DNA of 64,000 bases from Natrinema sp. CBA1119 (GCF_002572525.1 NZ_PDBS01000001.1:992001-1056000), one strand, 5' to 3'. Positions 16,884 through 25,284 are shown, numbered from the stretch's first letter. A program made the numbers and translations. The notes: generated by a model from the letters alone, not told the origin.

Positions 16884-18821
16884 TCACTCGATTTCGTTCG
16901 TTCCGCGGACGATCTCGCCGCTCGAGGCGACGTCCTCGAGCGACTCGTTACGGCCCAGGGGTGCCGGCGACGCTGCGGCGCTGGAACCCACGTCGCTCGA
17001 GCCGGTCGAATCGGCCAGCGAGAGCGCGCTGTTGAGCAGGCCGATGTGACTGTACGCCTGCGGGTAGTTACCCCGCTGTTCGCCGCTCTCGGGATCGACC
17101 GCCTCGGCCAATAGCCCGAGCGGACTGGCGTACTCGAGGACGGACTCGAAGCGATCGCGGGCCTCCTCGGTTCGCCCCGCGAGCGCGAGCGCGGTGACGA
17201 GCCAGAACGAACAGACGAAGAACGGGCTGTCCTCGCCGGGGAGCCCGTCCTCGCCCTCGTACCGGCGGACGAGGCCGTCGTCGGTCGCCAGCCGGTCCAG
17301 CGTCGCGTCGATCGTCCCCTGCACGCGATCGTCGTCGGCCGGGAGGAAGCCGACGACCGGGATCAGCAGGTTCGCCGCGTCGAGCGTGTCGCCGTCGCCG
17401 AACGATCGCACGAAGCTGTTCGCCCCCTCGCTGAACCCGCGCTCGAGGATCGCCTCGCGGACATCGTCTCGGGCCGCCCGCCAGCGCTCGATCGGAGCCT
17501 CGACGCCGTTGGCCGCCTCGGCAAGCCTGATGCCGCGGTCGAGCGCCGTCCAGCACATGACCTTCGAGTAGACGAATCCCTCGTGGTCGGTCCGCATCTC
17601 CCAGATACCGGCGTCGGGCTCGTCCCAGCCCTCGCAGACGTAGTCGACGAGGTCGCGCACCACCGGCCAGTCGCCGGACCGCATCGGCTCGCCGTACCGA
17701 ACGCTCTCGTAGATCGCGAGCACCAGCTCGCCGTAGATATCGAGCTGATGTTGGTTCCGAGCCGCGTTGCCGACGCGAACGGGAGCGGAGCCGCGGTATC
17801 CCTCGAGGTGGTCGAGGACGCGCTCCTCGAGGTCGCTCCCGCCGTGGAGGCCGTAGACCGGCGGCATCTCCGCCGGCTCGTGCCGGCTGCAGTGGTCGAG
17901 ACACAGCTCGAAGTAGGACCGGGCCTCCTCGAGATGGCCCAGTTCGGCCAGCACCCGGACGGTGAAGGCCGAGTCGCGGATCCAGTTGAAGCGGTAATCC
18001 CAGTTGCGGACGCCACCGACGTCTTCGGGCAGCGAGGTCGTCGGTGCCGCACACACTGCGCCCGTTTCTCGGTGAATCAGGAGTTTGAGAACGAGCGACG
18101 AGCGGACCGCGAAGTCGTGCCACTGACCGCCGACGGGACAGTCCGTCTCGTCACAGTCGTGGACCCACGACCGCCAGTAATCGACCGTCTCGGCGAGCGT
18201 CTCCCGGTGCCGCGACGGCTCGAGGGGGATCTCCTCGCCGTAGCCCAGCACCAGCCAGCGCGTCTCGCCGTCCTCGAGCGTCGCCGTCGCGCTCGCCCCG
18301 TGGCCGTCGCTCGCGGGCTCGAAGGGAAGACCGCTCGAGAGAACGGCTCGCTCGTCATCGCCGGTCGCGACGACGCCGTCAGTGGTCAGTTCGATCTCGG
18401 GTACGTCTCGTGCGTACGCAAAGCGGGGATCGAACTCGATCTCGACCTCGAGCGGGCCGTCCTCGCACTCGAGTTTGCGGTAGATCGCGGGCGGCCAGTC
18501 GTCGGGCCCGATCGCCCGGTCATCGGATCCAACCGCCTCCGGGACGGGCATGAAGTCCGTCACCGTTGCGCTCCCGCCGGCGGTCCGAAACGTCGTCTCG
18601 AGGACGTTCGTCCGGTCGCGGTAGCGCTGGACGGACTCGAACGATTGGGTCGGTCGGACGGCGAAGTGGCCGCCGCGGTCGGCGTCGAGCACGGCGGCGA
18701 AGACGCTCGGCGACTCGACGTGCGGGAACGGACACCAGTCGATCGAGCCGTCGCGACCGACGAGGGCAACCGTGTTCCCGTCGCCGATCGCGCCGTACTC
18801 CTCGAGGCGTTTGTACTGCAT
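16884..18821 (-). CDS. Glycoside hydrolase family 15 (glucoamylase/trehalase-like)
   Basis: This 645-residue enzyme has GH15 layout: an N-terminal beta-sandwich (IDWCPFPHVESPSVFAAVLD) and an (alpha/alpha)6 barrel. Signature motifs are NWDYRFNWIRDSAFT, GIWEMRTDHEGFVYSKVMCW (with a Glu at the catalytic acid position) and LLAEAVDPESGEQRGNYPQA (second Glu), matching cytosolic archaeal/bacterial glucoamylase-trehalase enzymes that hydrolyse alpha-glucosidic bonds. There is no signal peptide, so it is cytoplasmic. The true substrate (maltodextrin, trehalose or another) is not shown by sequence. Confidence 0.92.
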   Translation of the reverse strand: MQYKRLEEYGAIGDGNTVALVGRDGSIDWCPFPHVESPSVFAAVLDADRGGHFAVRPTQSFESVQRYRDRTNVLETTFRTAGGSATVTDFMPVPEAVGSDDRAIGPDDWPPAIYRKLECEDGPLEVEIEFDPRFAYARDVPEIELTTDGVVATGDDERAVLSSGLPFEPASDGHGASATATLEDGETRWLVLGYGEEIPLEPSRHRETLAETVDYWRSWVHDCDETDCPVGGQWHDFAVRSSLVLKLLIHRETGAVCAAPTTSLPEDVGGVRNWDYRFNWIRDSAFTVRVLAELGHLEEARSYFELCLDHCSRHEPAEMPPVYGLHGGSDLEERVLDHLEGYRGSAPVRVGNAARNQHQLDIYGELVLAIYESVRYGEPMRSGDWPVVRDLVDYVCEGWDEPDAGIWEMRTDHEGFVYSKVMCWTALDRGIRLAEAANGVEAPIERWRAARDDVREAILERGFSEGANSFVRSFGDGDTLDAANLLIPVVGFLPADDDRVQGTIDATLDRLATDDGLVRRYEGEDGLPGEDSPFFVCSFWLVTALALAGRTEEARDRFESVLEYASPLGLLAEAVDPESGEQRGNYPQAYSHIGLLNSALSLADSTGSSDVGSSAAASPAPLGRNESLEDVASSGEIVRGTNEIE

Positions 18822-18886
18822 GGGTATGTGGGTTCGATGGCGAATTGCCAGCGGACGGCACGTCCGTACTCGTCGGACGACCTTTC

Positions 18887-19252
18887 CTATTGGGCAGTCG
18901 CTCGAAGGGGGGCCGCGCTGCCGGCGACGTAGGCGTTATAGCCGGCGAAGCTCGCGACAACCGTCCCCGTCACGACGTCGTTCCAGAGCGCCGGCCCCTC
19001 GAGGCCGAAGACGAACGGCGCGACGACGAGCCAGCAGCCGAGGACCGCGACGAGCGCGGCACCCGTCTGACTCGTGGCTCGCCGTCTGGCCGCTCTGGTG
19101 TAGTTGTAGCCGGCGACGAGGACGATCGCCGTCCCGACGATGATGTCGTTCCAGCGATCGGCGGCCGGTGCACCGAAGACGAACGGTGCCGCGAGCAGCC
19201 AGCAGCCGAGGACGCTCGTGCCGGCGGCGGTCCACTTCGTCGTCAGGTCCAT
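18887..19252 (-). CDS. SPW-repeat membrane protein
   Basis: This 121-residue, four-helix membrane protein consists of two SPW-type repeats, GCWLLAAPFVFGAPAADRWND and GCWLVVAPFVFGLEGPALWND, about 57 residues apart, each followed by a second helix. The start MDLTTKW at 19252 precedes the first helix directly; the longer in-frame start adds a basic, non-haloarchaeal leader. The role of the family is unknown. The same repeat occurs in the VKOR fusion two genes downstream. Confidence 0.85.
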   Translation of the reverse strand: MDLTTKWTAAGTSVLGCWLLAAPFVFGAPAADRWNDIIVGTAIVLVAGYNYTRAARRRATSQTGAALVAVLGCWLVVAPFVFGLEGPALWNDVVTGTVVASFAGYNAYVAGSAAPLRATAQ

Positions 19253-19399
19253 GATCCGGGAGTTCCGTCGGGAGGGAGTGGTCCTCTCTCGCGGTCGCGA
19301 ATCGGGGTTCGGGCCGTCATACGGTCTGCTGTAACGATTCACCGGAGTAACCGCAGGACGATTCGCGGTTGCTCCGGAACTGACTGACAGCAGTCCGTC

Positions 19400-19753
19400 T
19401 CAGGCCGACGCCATGTTCCGGCAGGTCTCCGCACAGTCCCGGAGGACATCCGCACAGACCTGACAGTGCTCGGCGTCGTGTCGTTCGCACTCGTCTGCGC
19501 ACTCCTCGCAGGCGTCGGCGGTGATCGCGGCGATGTCCGAACTGTAGCCGGAGTTGCGAGCCATGAACCGAGCGTGCATGGCAGTCAGATCGGCGACGTC
19601 TCGGCAGAGTCGGAGACACTCCGCCATCTCCTCGCCCTCGCCGGCGCACTCGTCGGCACACCACTCACAGGCCTGTGCGCACTCGAAACAGCTGTCGATA
19701 CACTCCTGCATCTCCTCGTCCTCGCTGACGTGGTCGATCTGGGTCAGTGCCAT
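19400..19753 (-). CDS. Cys-rich four-helix bundle copper-binding protein (DUF326/Csp-like)
   Basis: This 117-residue protein starts MALTQIDHVSEDEE and contains 14 Cys, mostly spaced as CxxC or CxxxC (CFECAQACEWCADEC, CLRLC, CEECADEC, CQVC). That pattern matches the DUF326 four-helix bundle family, including copper storage proteins that bind many Cu(I) ions with inward-facing Cys. There is no signal peptide, so it is cytosolic. The longer start at 19840 gives a basic leader and is less likely. Copper binding is inferred from the family. Confidence 0.88.
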   Translation of the reverse strand: MALTQIDHVSEDEEMQECIDSCFECAQACEWCADECAGEGEEMAECLRLCRDVADLTAMHARFMARNSGYSSDIAAITADACEECADECERHDAEHCQVCADVLRDCAETCRNMASA

Positions 19754-20035
19754 TGCGATCGGTCGGTCGGCGACGATCGGCTTTGTTATCCACACCCCAC
19801 GACGGACCGACCGAACGGTGAGGCGCGGTACCCGCAGCAAGGACCGCGGGACGGCCGATCGGTGAGGACCGATTCATGAACGATTACCGCCGGACGGTAC
19901 GGGGTCCGTTCGCCGGCGAGTCGCCGGGGAAATCGCCGTTCGAGTCCGTAACTCGTGGGGAGTCGCGGCCCGCGTCGTCGCACCGATGAAAGCCCATGCC
20001 ACAGTTTAACGACAGCCGGTGCCGTAGCCCGCGAC

Positions 20036-20356
20036 ATGACTCACTCCGTCGTTCACCTCCTCGGCGTCCCCTTCGCGATCATCGCGGGGACCGGGGCCGG
20101 AGTGTTCGCGTTGCTGTCCTGGGGCATCTTCCGGAACTCCCCGTTCGGGACGGCCATCGCTCTCCTCACGGTCGGAATGGTCGCGCTGACGATCTACCAC
20201 ACGACGCTGCTCGTCACCGGGCCGGAGCCGCTGGTCCTCCACGTGCTCCGGAGTGCGGCGAACACGAGTATCGCGATCTTTCTCGGACTGCTGATACTCC
20301 GCCATCGACAGCTCCACCGGAGCCGACCGGGGGGTGAGTCGTCGTGGACGGACTGA
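20036..20356 (+). CDS. Small membrane protein, three predicted helices
   Basis: This 106-residue protein starts at the ATG of MTHSVVHLLG and has three hydrophobic segments (GVPFAIIAGTGAGVFALLSW, ALLTVGMVALTIYHTTLLV and a shorter one near LGLLILRH). The family is unrecognised. It overlaps the next gene by 13 bases, indicating an operon with the membrane-anchored winged-helix protein that follows; the pair may sense a membrane signal. Function unknown. Confidence 0.7.
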   Translation: MTHSVVHLLGVPFAIIAGTGAGVFALLSWGIFRNSPFGTAIALLTVGMVALTIYHTTLLVTGPEPLVLHVLRSAANTSIAIFLGLLILRHRQLHRSRPGGESSWTD

Positions 20357-20934
20357 CTCCCTTCGTCGGCTACAACCTCGCGATCGGGATCGTCGTCACC
20401 TGCGAGTTGCTGTACTTCTACTCGCTCGAGGCGTCGGTGACGGCGTACCGTCGGTTCGTGCTCGTCACCGTCGCCGGATTGATGCTGGCCGTGATCGGCG
20501 GGCCGGTCGCCGAACTGATCGCGCCGCCGCTGGTCCACTGGGTCCACGGGACCGCCGCGCTACTGGTCATCCTCGGTCTCTACGACCCCGTGACGAACGA
20601 GGTGCGGCGGACGGAGTGGGCGCGTACGCTGCTGAGCGAGCCGTCACGGATCCGGCGGCCCGCCGAGTGGATGACGCCGATGGACGACGAGATCCTCGCC
20701 GTCTTCCACAGCGCCGATCTCGTCCTGACGCCGTCGGTCGTCGCCTTTAACGCTGGATTCAGCCGAAAGGAAGTGAACCGTCGCCTGCTCGCGCTGGACG
20801 AGCACGGCCTCCTCGAGAAGGTCGAACGAGGGAAATACCAGTTGACGCGACGAGGCGAGCGGTATCTCCGGGGAGAACCTCGTGACGCCCCGACGGGCGA
20901 CGAGGTGGACAACGAACCCAGCGTCCCCCGCTGA
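20344..20934 (+). CDS. Membrane-anchored winged-helix transcriptional regulator
   Basis: This 196-residue protein starts with GTG, overlapping the preceding gene by 13 bases. The first 80 residues carry three membrane helices. The C-terminal half is a winged helix: EWMTPMDDEILAVFHSADLV, the recognition helix GFSRKEVNRRLLALDEHGLL, and KVERGKYQLTRRGERYL. Similar haloarchaeal proteins put an HTH at the membrane. Its target genes are unknown. Confidence 0.8.
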   Translation: MDGLTPFVGYNLAIGIVVTCELLYFYSLEASVTAYRRFVLVTVAGLMLAVIGGPVAELIAPPLVHWVHGTAALLVILGLYDPVTNEVRRTEWARTLLSEPSRIRRPAEWMTPMDDEILAVFHSADLVLTPSVVAFNAGFSRKEVNRRLLALDEHGLLEKVERGKYQLTRRGERYLRGEPRDAPTGDEVDNEPSVPR

Positions 20935-20948
20935 GGTCTCGGCGCGAA

Positions 20949-20957
20949 CGTTTTTAC
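20949..20957 (+). promoter_or_regulatory. TATA box of the cysteine hydrolase gene
   Basis: GTTTTTACG lies about 30 bases before the ATG at 20984, the usual spacing for a leaderless haloarchaeal mRNA, and supports that start over a longer in-frame one at 20882. Confidence 0.5.
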
Positions 20958-20983
20958 GATCCCGTTCGTACCATCGCAGAGAC

Positions 20984-21556
20984 ATGCACCTCGAGCCAGA
21001 CAGCACGGCGGTGGTGGTCGTCGACATGCAAAACGGGTTCTGTCATCCCGACGGCTCGCTGTACGCGCCGGGTAGCGAGGACGTCATCGAGCCGATCGCG
21101 GATTTCGTCGATCGGGCCCGCGAGAACGGGACGCAGGTGATCTTCACCCGCGACGTCCACCCGCCCGAACAGTTCGACGACGCCCACTACTACGACGAGT
21201 TCGAACAGTGGGGCGAACACGTCCTCGAGGGATCGTGGGAGGCCGAGATCGTCGACGAACTCTCCGTCGAGGACGGGGATCACGTCGTCGAGAAACACAC
21301 CTACGACGCCTTCTACAACACCGAACTCGAGGGGTGGCTGAACGCCCGCACCATCGACGATCTGGTGATCTGTGGCACGCTCGCGAACGTCTGCGTGCTC
21401 CACACCGGCGGCAGCGCGGGGCTGCGGGACTTCCGGCCGATCATGCTCGAGGACTGTATCGGTGCGATCGAGGACGACCACCGCGAGTACGCGCTCGATC
21501 ACGCCGCGTGGCTCTTCGGCGAGGTCGAACCGAGCGAGACCCTCGAGTTCGCCTGA
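20984..21556 (+). CDS. Cysteine hydrolase of the isochorismatase/nicotinamidase family
   Basis: This 190-residue enzyme has the catalytic triad of the superfamily: Asp in VVVVDMQNGF, Lys in VVEKHTYDAF and Cys in GTLANVCVLHT. The RDVHP segment resembles the Asp-x-His metal-binding motif of nicotinamidase (PncA), and a further His is at DDAHYYDEF. It therefore probably hydrolyses a small amide, possibly nicotinamide, feeding pncB at 9.6 kb. The substrate remains an inference, so no symbol is given. Confidence 0.88.
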   Translation: MHLEPDSTAVVVVDMQNGFCHPDGSLYAPGSEDVIEPIADFVDRARENGTQVIFTRDVHPPEQFDDAHYYDEFEQWGEHVLEGSWEAEIVDELSVEDGDHVVEKHTYDAFYNTELEGWLNARTIDDLVICGTLANVCVLHTGGSAGLRDFRPIMLEDCIGAIEDDHREYALDHAAWLFGEVEPSETLEFA

Positions 21557-21762
21557 GTCGCGCGTCGTCAGTCTCTCCAGTACCAGCTACAAGTCACTGC
21601 ACACTCCCATCGCCCGGTTCCGAGTCGGACCAGTCCGCGGCTCTCGAACTGCAGTGTTTTATTCGAGCGGCCCCGAGGCTCGGCTATGGAGACGAGCTTT
21701 CGCCGACGCTCGAGACCGCCGGAGCGACCGCGCCTCGAGCCGCGGACGGACGGTGAGGATCG

Positions 21763-21939
21763 ATGAGCGAACGACGGTGGAAATCGGTGTACGTCGCGGG
21801 GATCGCGCTCAACGCGATCGCGTTCGCGAACGCCGTCATGAACGGGTCGTGGCTGTTCGCCGGCGTGTTCGCGTTCGTCGCCGTGTACCTCGTGGTTCGA
21901 CTGCGGATGGGGATCCCCGATACCAGTAGCAACAATTGA
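21763..21939 (+). CDS. Tiny two-helix membrane protein, copy 1
   Basis: This is a 58-residue protein that starts MSERRWKSVYVAGIAL and has two hydrophobic segments: VAGIALNAIAFANAV and LFAGVFAFVAVYLVV. It resembles the protein encoded at 22101-22265 in start (M-x-ERR..VY), length and helix positions, so they are probably paralogues. An ATG context and a run without stops support coding. Function unknown. Confidence 0.6.
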   Translation: MSERRWKSVYVAGIALNAIAFANAVMNGSWLFAGVFAFVAVYLVVRLRMGIPDTSSNN

Positions 21940-22100
21940 ACCGTGCGATCGGGGGTGCAGCGCGTCACGCCGTCCCCGCCGCCAATGCGTCCCTTTTCAA
22001 CGCCGCCGATCGAACGGGGGCGTATGAGAGCGCGTCGATCGCAGCCCGTCGAACCGGTGAGCGAACTGCGACTCGAGACCGGAACGAAGAGGGAGTTCGA

Positions 22101-22265
22101 ATGAACGAACGACGGTTACGACCGGTGTATCTGGTCGCCGTCGGGCTCAGCGCGTACGCGTTCTGGTACTTCGCCTCGCTCGGCGACTATCTGTACGCCG
22201 GCCCGTTCGCGCTCGTGGTCGCGTTCTCCATCGCTCGCCTTCGGGTACTGACCGCCGACTCCTGA
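22101..22265 (+). CDS. Tiny two-helix membrane protein, copy 2
   Basis: This 54-residue protein starts MNERRLRPVYLVAVGL and has two hydrophobic segments, VYLVAVGLSAYAFWYF and YAGPFALVVAFSIARL. It shares the basic N-terminal ERR and helix layout with the 58-residue protein encoded 160 bases upstream. In-frame upstream starts exist (to 21936) but give a basic leader without membrane character. Function unknown. Confidence 0.6.
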   Translation: MNERRLRPVYLVAVGLSAYAFWYFASLGDYLYAGPFALVVAFSIARLRVLTADS

Positions 22266-22365
22266 CGGCCGAGCGTCGAGACGCTCGCGAATCCGCGGGA
22301 ACGGACCCGAATGAGGTGAGACCGAAACGGTGAACCGCCGGGACGATCCGAGAAACGGAGAGTAG

Positions 22366-22869
22366 CTACGTCGAGTTCTCGCGGAAGACCCGGTACGCGC
22401 CCTGTCCGATCGCGACAGCTTTCGTCTCGCCGTCGGGTGCCGTACTCTCGACGGTGATCTCGCTGACGCCGACGCTGCCGCCGACCCGGATCACGTCCGC
22501 GGTCGCCACGAGATCCCCCGTCGCCGGCCGGAGGTAGTTGACGTTCAGGTTGATCGTCGCGATCCGCGTCCCGAAGGGATCGTCCATCGCCGTTCGCAGC
22601 GACAGGCCGCCAACGGTGTCGATAAGGGTGGCGGCGACGCCGCCGTGGAGATCCGCCTGCTCGTCGGGCGCGGCGTTCGGCCGCGTGTTCGTCAGTTTCT
22701 CGTCGTAGGGGATCGACATCGTCATCGTCCCCTCGCCGACGTTGTCGACGGTCGTGCCGAGCCACGAGAGGAACTCCTGATTCTCCTCGAGGAAGTACTG
22801 GAGCATCGCCTCCGGGTCGTCGAACTCGTCGACTGCATCCATCGTCGGCGCGCCGTCGGTCATAGCCAT
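22366..22869 (-). CDS. PaaI-type hotdog thioesterase
   Basis: This 167-residue protein has the hotdog thioesterase features: ADLHGGVAATLIDTVGG (the HGG motif with the catalytic Asp region) and INLNVNYLRPATGDL, typical of acyl-CoA thioesterases of the PaaI class. A 35-residue acidic N-terminal helix precedes the fold. The start may be the ATG at 22869 or the one six bases downstream. It releases CoA from acyl-CoA, but the physiological substrate is unknown. Confidence 0.88.
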   Translation of the reverse strand: MAMTDGAPTMDAVDEFDDPEAMLQYFLEENQEFLSWLGTTVDNVGEGTMTMSIPYDEKLTNTRPNAAPDEQADLHGGVAATLIDTVGGLSLRTAMDDPFGTRIATINLNVNYLRPATGDLVATADVIRVGGSVGVSEITVESTAPDGETKAVAIGQGAYRVFRENST

Positions 22870-23023
22870 CCGTCTGTCGGCGACGGTCTTGACAGCTACG
22901 TTTCCAGACCTGTCCGTTGTCGGGCGTTCACTCGGCCGCGAACCGGAGACGACCTCGAGCGGACGGCCGGGGAGACGCTACCATCGTCGGTCCTGCGGCG
23001 GAGGACGGACTCAGTCAGGGACG

Positions 23024-23914
23024 TCACCGGTCTCCGCTCGAGCGAACGCGCACTCGAACCCGCTCGCCGCGTTCGAACTCGCGATCCGGACAGATCAGCT
23101 TTGCACCGAAGTCCTCGTCTCGAGCGTAGAACAGCGACAGCCCGGTGATGGCCTCGCCGTTCGCGGTGACGGTCACGTCGTCCCACGCGATCGTGCGGCC
23201 GTCGGCCACGCCGAGTCGGTCGCCGTTCAGCGAGACGACGTGATCGGCTCCGTTCCCCGCGGGCGAATCGGTCGGCTCGAGCAGTCCGCCGCCGTCGTAG
23301 TGTGGCAGTCCGCCGTCGAGGACGCCGCCACCGTCGGCTCGCACGCCGACGAACTCGGTTCCCGGGTCGGGGTGTGCGGGCGCGTCGAGGACCGCGTACG
23401 TGTCGCCGCTCGAGACGACTCGGCCGGTGCCGTCCCACTCGAGGGGGCGGACCGACACCCCGAGTTCGATCGGGAGCGATCCAGTCGCTCGATAGGGGTT
23501 CTGATCCAGCCCGCGAAAGCCGACGTGGAGGTGGTTGTCGACCCACGGCGCAAAGAAGCCGGCCCGGACGAGTCGGCCCAGCGAGTCGCCCGGTTCGACC
23601 CGGTCGCCCGCCTCGACCGAGGGATCGACGTGGAGGATTCGGACCGTCAGCCCGGACAGCGGGCTGGAATCCGCGGGCTCGAGCAGAATCAGGTGATCGT
23701 GCTCGGGCGCGTAGGGTTTCGGCGGCGCGCGGACGGTGCGCGTCTCCCGGACCGTGCCGGCGACCGGACTCGGCGCGGCGGTGGTTCGACCGTCGGTCAG
23801 CGTCCCGGGATACAAATCGATCGCACAGCCCCCGTCGTGGGCGGGGTACGGCGAGTTGTACAGCGAAAATCGCTCGTAGCGCGCCAGCACGGTCTCGGGA
23901 AGCGTGACGGCCAT
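23024..23914 (-). CDS. Hypothetical protein with M23 (LytM)-like metal motif
   Basis: This 296-residue protein has PYPAHDGGCAIDLYPG near residue 25, SPVAGTVRETRTV, ILHVDPSVEAGDRVEPGDS and NHLHVGFRG near residue 135. The order H...D, beta strands with GxxV, and a final HLHV matches the M23 peptidase/LytM beta-sandwich, whose zinc ligands are His, Asp and the last His of HxH. Haloarchaea lack peptidoglycan, so an M23 substrate is not obvious. The C-terminal 130 residues are unassigned. There is no signal peptide. This could instead be a non-enzymatic duplicate of the biotinyl-like fold. Confidence 0.7.
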   Translation of the reverse strand: MAVTLPETVLARYERFSLYNSPYPAHDGGCAIDLYPGTLTDGRTTAAPSPVAGTVRETRTVRAPPKPYAPEHDHLILLEPADSSPLSGLTVRILHVDPSVEAGDRVEPGDSLGRLVRAGFFAPWVDNHLHVGFRGLDQNPYRATGSLPIELGVSVRPLEWDGTGRVVSSGDTYAVLDAPAHPDPGTEFVGVRADGGGVLDGGLPHYDGGGLLEPTDSPAGNGADHVVSLNGDRLGVADGRTIAWDDVTVTANGEAITGLSLFYARDEDFGAKLICPDREFERGERVRVRVRSSGDR

Positions 23915-23972
23915 CGTTCATCGTGATCTGGACGGCGGGAGCGTTTAGTCTCACCGGGTTCAACGGTTCGGT

Positions 23973-24704
23973 ATGCGCGTCGTTCGCGGACGGAGGGACA
24001 CGCTCGCGGCCGACCGAGACGCGAGTCGACGGCTGCTCTCGATCGCCGCCGACGGCGGCGAGCCAGCCGTCCGCGTCTGGACGCCACACCGGCAGGTCGC
24101 CTTCGGTCGTCGGGACGCTTGTCTCGAAAGGTACGATCACGCCCGCGAGGCCGCACGCGGGAGAGGGTTTTCGCCGCTCGAGCGCGATGTCGGGGGGAGA
24201 GCGGTCGCCTACGACGGAACGACGACGCTGGCGTTCGCTCGCGCCGAACCGATCGCGGATATCCGGGCCGGAACGACCGAGCGCTACGAGCGGGCCACGG
24301 CCGATCTCGAGCGAGCACTCGACACGCTGGGCCTCGAGCCGACTCGAGGCGAACCCGACGACTCGTTCTGTCCCGGAACGCACTCGCTGTCGGTGGTGGA
24401 CGCGAGCACCGGCGGGCGGCGACGGCGGAAGATCGTCGGCATCGCCCAGCGCGTCCGGCGGGGCGCTGCCCTCGTCGCCGGCGTCGTCCTCGTCGCGAAC
24501 CGCGAGGAACTCGCGGGCGTGCTCGAGCCGGTCTACGACGCGCTCGGGGTGCCCCTCGAGCCGGCGTCGATAGGGACTATCGCGGATGCGGGCGGCCCCG
24601 CCGATCCGGCGAAGGTTCGGACCGTGATCGAGGACGCGCTGGTCGGCGACGCGACGGCCGTTTCGCTCGAGGGCGTCGGTGACGGAGACGAGAGGTGCCA
24701 CTGA
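23973..24704 (+). CDS. Lipoate-protein ligase A-like protein
   Basis: This 243-residue protein of the BPL/LplA/LipB fold has PHRQVAFGRRDAC, RDVGGRAVAYDGTTTLAFA (RRxxGGxxVxH-like motif) and the catalytic-Lys segment RRRRKIVGIAQRVRRG. LplA enzymes attach lipoate to dehydrogenase subunits. The stop codon lies inside a 19-base palindrome (24697-24715), so the final Cys-His residues derive from that hairpin; the natural end may have been altered by it. Confidence 0.85.
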   Translation: MRVVRGRRDTLAADRDASRRLLSIAADGGEPAVRVWTPHRQVAFGRRDACLERYDHAREAARGRGFSPLERDVGGRAVAYDGTTTLAFARAEPIADIRAGTTERYERATADLERALDTLGLEPTRGEPDDSFCPGTHSLSVVDASTGGRRRRKIVGIAQRVRRGAALVAGVVLVANREELAGVLEPVYDALGVPLEPASIGTIADAGGPADPAKVRTVIEDALVGDATAVSLEGVGDGDERCH

Positions 24705-24715
24705 AAGTCAGTGGC
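24697..24715. repeat. Hairpin palindrome over the ligase stop codon
   Basis: GCCACTG AAAGT CAGTGGC is a perfect 7-bp stem with a 5-base loop, spanning the stop codon of the lipoate ligase-like gene. It may act as a terminator hairpin or belong to the dispersed repeat that starts just after it. Part of it (CTGAAAGTCA) resembles the CAAGTCACTGCACAC motif at 5962 and 21590. Confidence 0.6.
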
Positions 24716-24734
24716 TGAAAGACTGACGGTGAGT

Positions 24735-24935
24735 ACAGGGTAACGACGTTTCACTCCGGGCTGACCAACCTACGTGCGGTGGCGCGCGCTGGGTCGCGGC
24801 GAACCGACAGTGAGCCGCGACCCGATTCTGCGCGAGGGATGAGTGAGCGAGTACAGCGAGCGAACGAATCGGCTGGGGAGGGCGTGGCGATTCCCTGGTG
24901 CCACGATAGCAGGACACTTCTTTCATCGAACTCAC
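24735..24935 (+). repeat. Dispersed non-coding element, copy 1
   Basis: This stretch matches the reverse complement of 35095-35460. The left conserved block (ACGTTTCACTCC ... GTGGCGCGCGCTG) is at about 24748-24795 and the right block (GGCTGGGGAGGGCGTGGCGA through CGATAGC) at about 24870-24911. The middle differs and is shorter here. The ORF across it (24779-24967) is probably repeat-derived. It looks like a MITE-like or other interspersed repeat with conserved ends. The rest of 24936-25047 has no feature I can support. Confidence 0.75.
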
Positions 24936-25047
24936 TACTGAGCATCCCGCTCAGCAAACTCCTGTAGTGAGCGACAGAACCGGCCGCGACGAGCGTGATC
25001 TCCACTCGAGCGAAGCGTTTTGAACGCGGCGGCCCGAGACGTGCCCG

Positions 25048-25284
25048 ATGACACGACTGGTCGAACTCGAGGAGAGCGGGCCACGCAGACTCGAGCCGTC
25101 CGATATCGACGACGAAAAGGGGGATATCGCGGTCTGTCAGTGTGGACTGTCGGACTCGTTTCCGTTCTGTGACGGGAGCCATCGGGCGACGCGCGACGAG
25201 GACGACGACGCGACCTACGTCTACGAGGACGGCGAGCGCCGGGAAGTCGAACGGGTCGTGACGGTCGACGAAAGCGATGGGTAA
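25048..25284 (+). CDS. CDGSH iron-sulfur protein
   Basis: This 78-residue protein contains CQCGLSDSFPFCDGSH, the CDGSH signature with three Cys and one His for a redox-active 2Fe-2S cluster (residues about 32-47). The family acts in redox or iron handling; this small form has no membrane helix. It starts MTRLVELEESG. Operon partners are not obvious. Confidence 0.93.
   Translation: MTRLVELEESGPRRLEPSDIDDEKGDIAVCQCGLSDSFPFCDGSHRATRDEDDDATYVYEDGERREVERVVTVDESDG

Noticed and set aside
15372-17114. 580-residue plus-strand frame opposite the VKOR-SPW gene
   Set aside because: Arg/Asp/Glu-rich antisense translation with no domain; the minus strand has membrane helices and CxxC.
22896-24701. 601-residue minus-strand frame across the M23-like and ligase genes
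   Set aside because: Arg-rich shadow frame spanning two genes with recognisable motifs in other frames.
24779-24967. 62-residue ORF (MARAGSRRTDSEPRPD...)
   Set aside because: It lies inside the dispersed repeat, and the second copy at 35 kb does not keep the frame, so it is probably translated repeat DNA.
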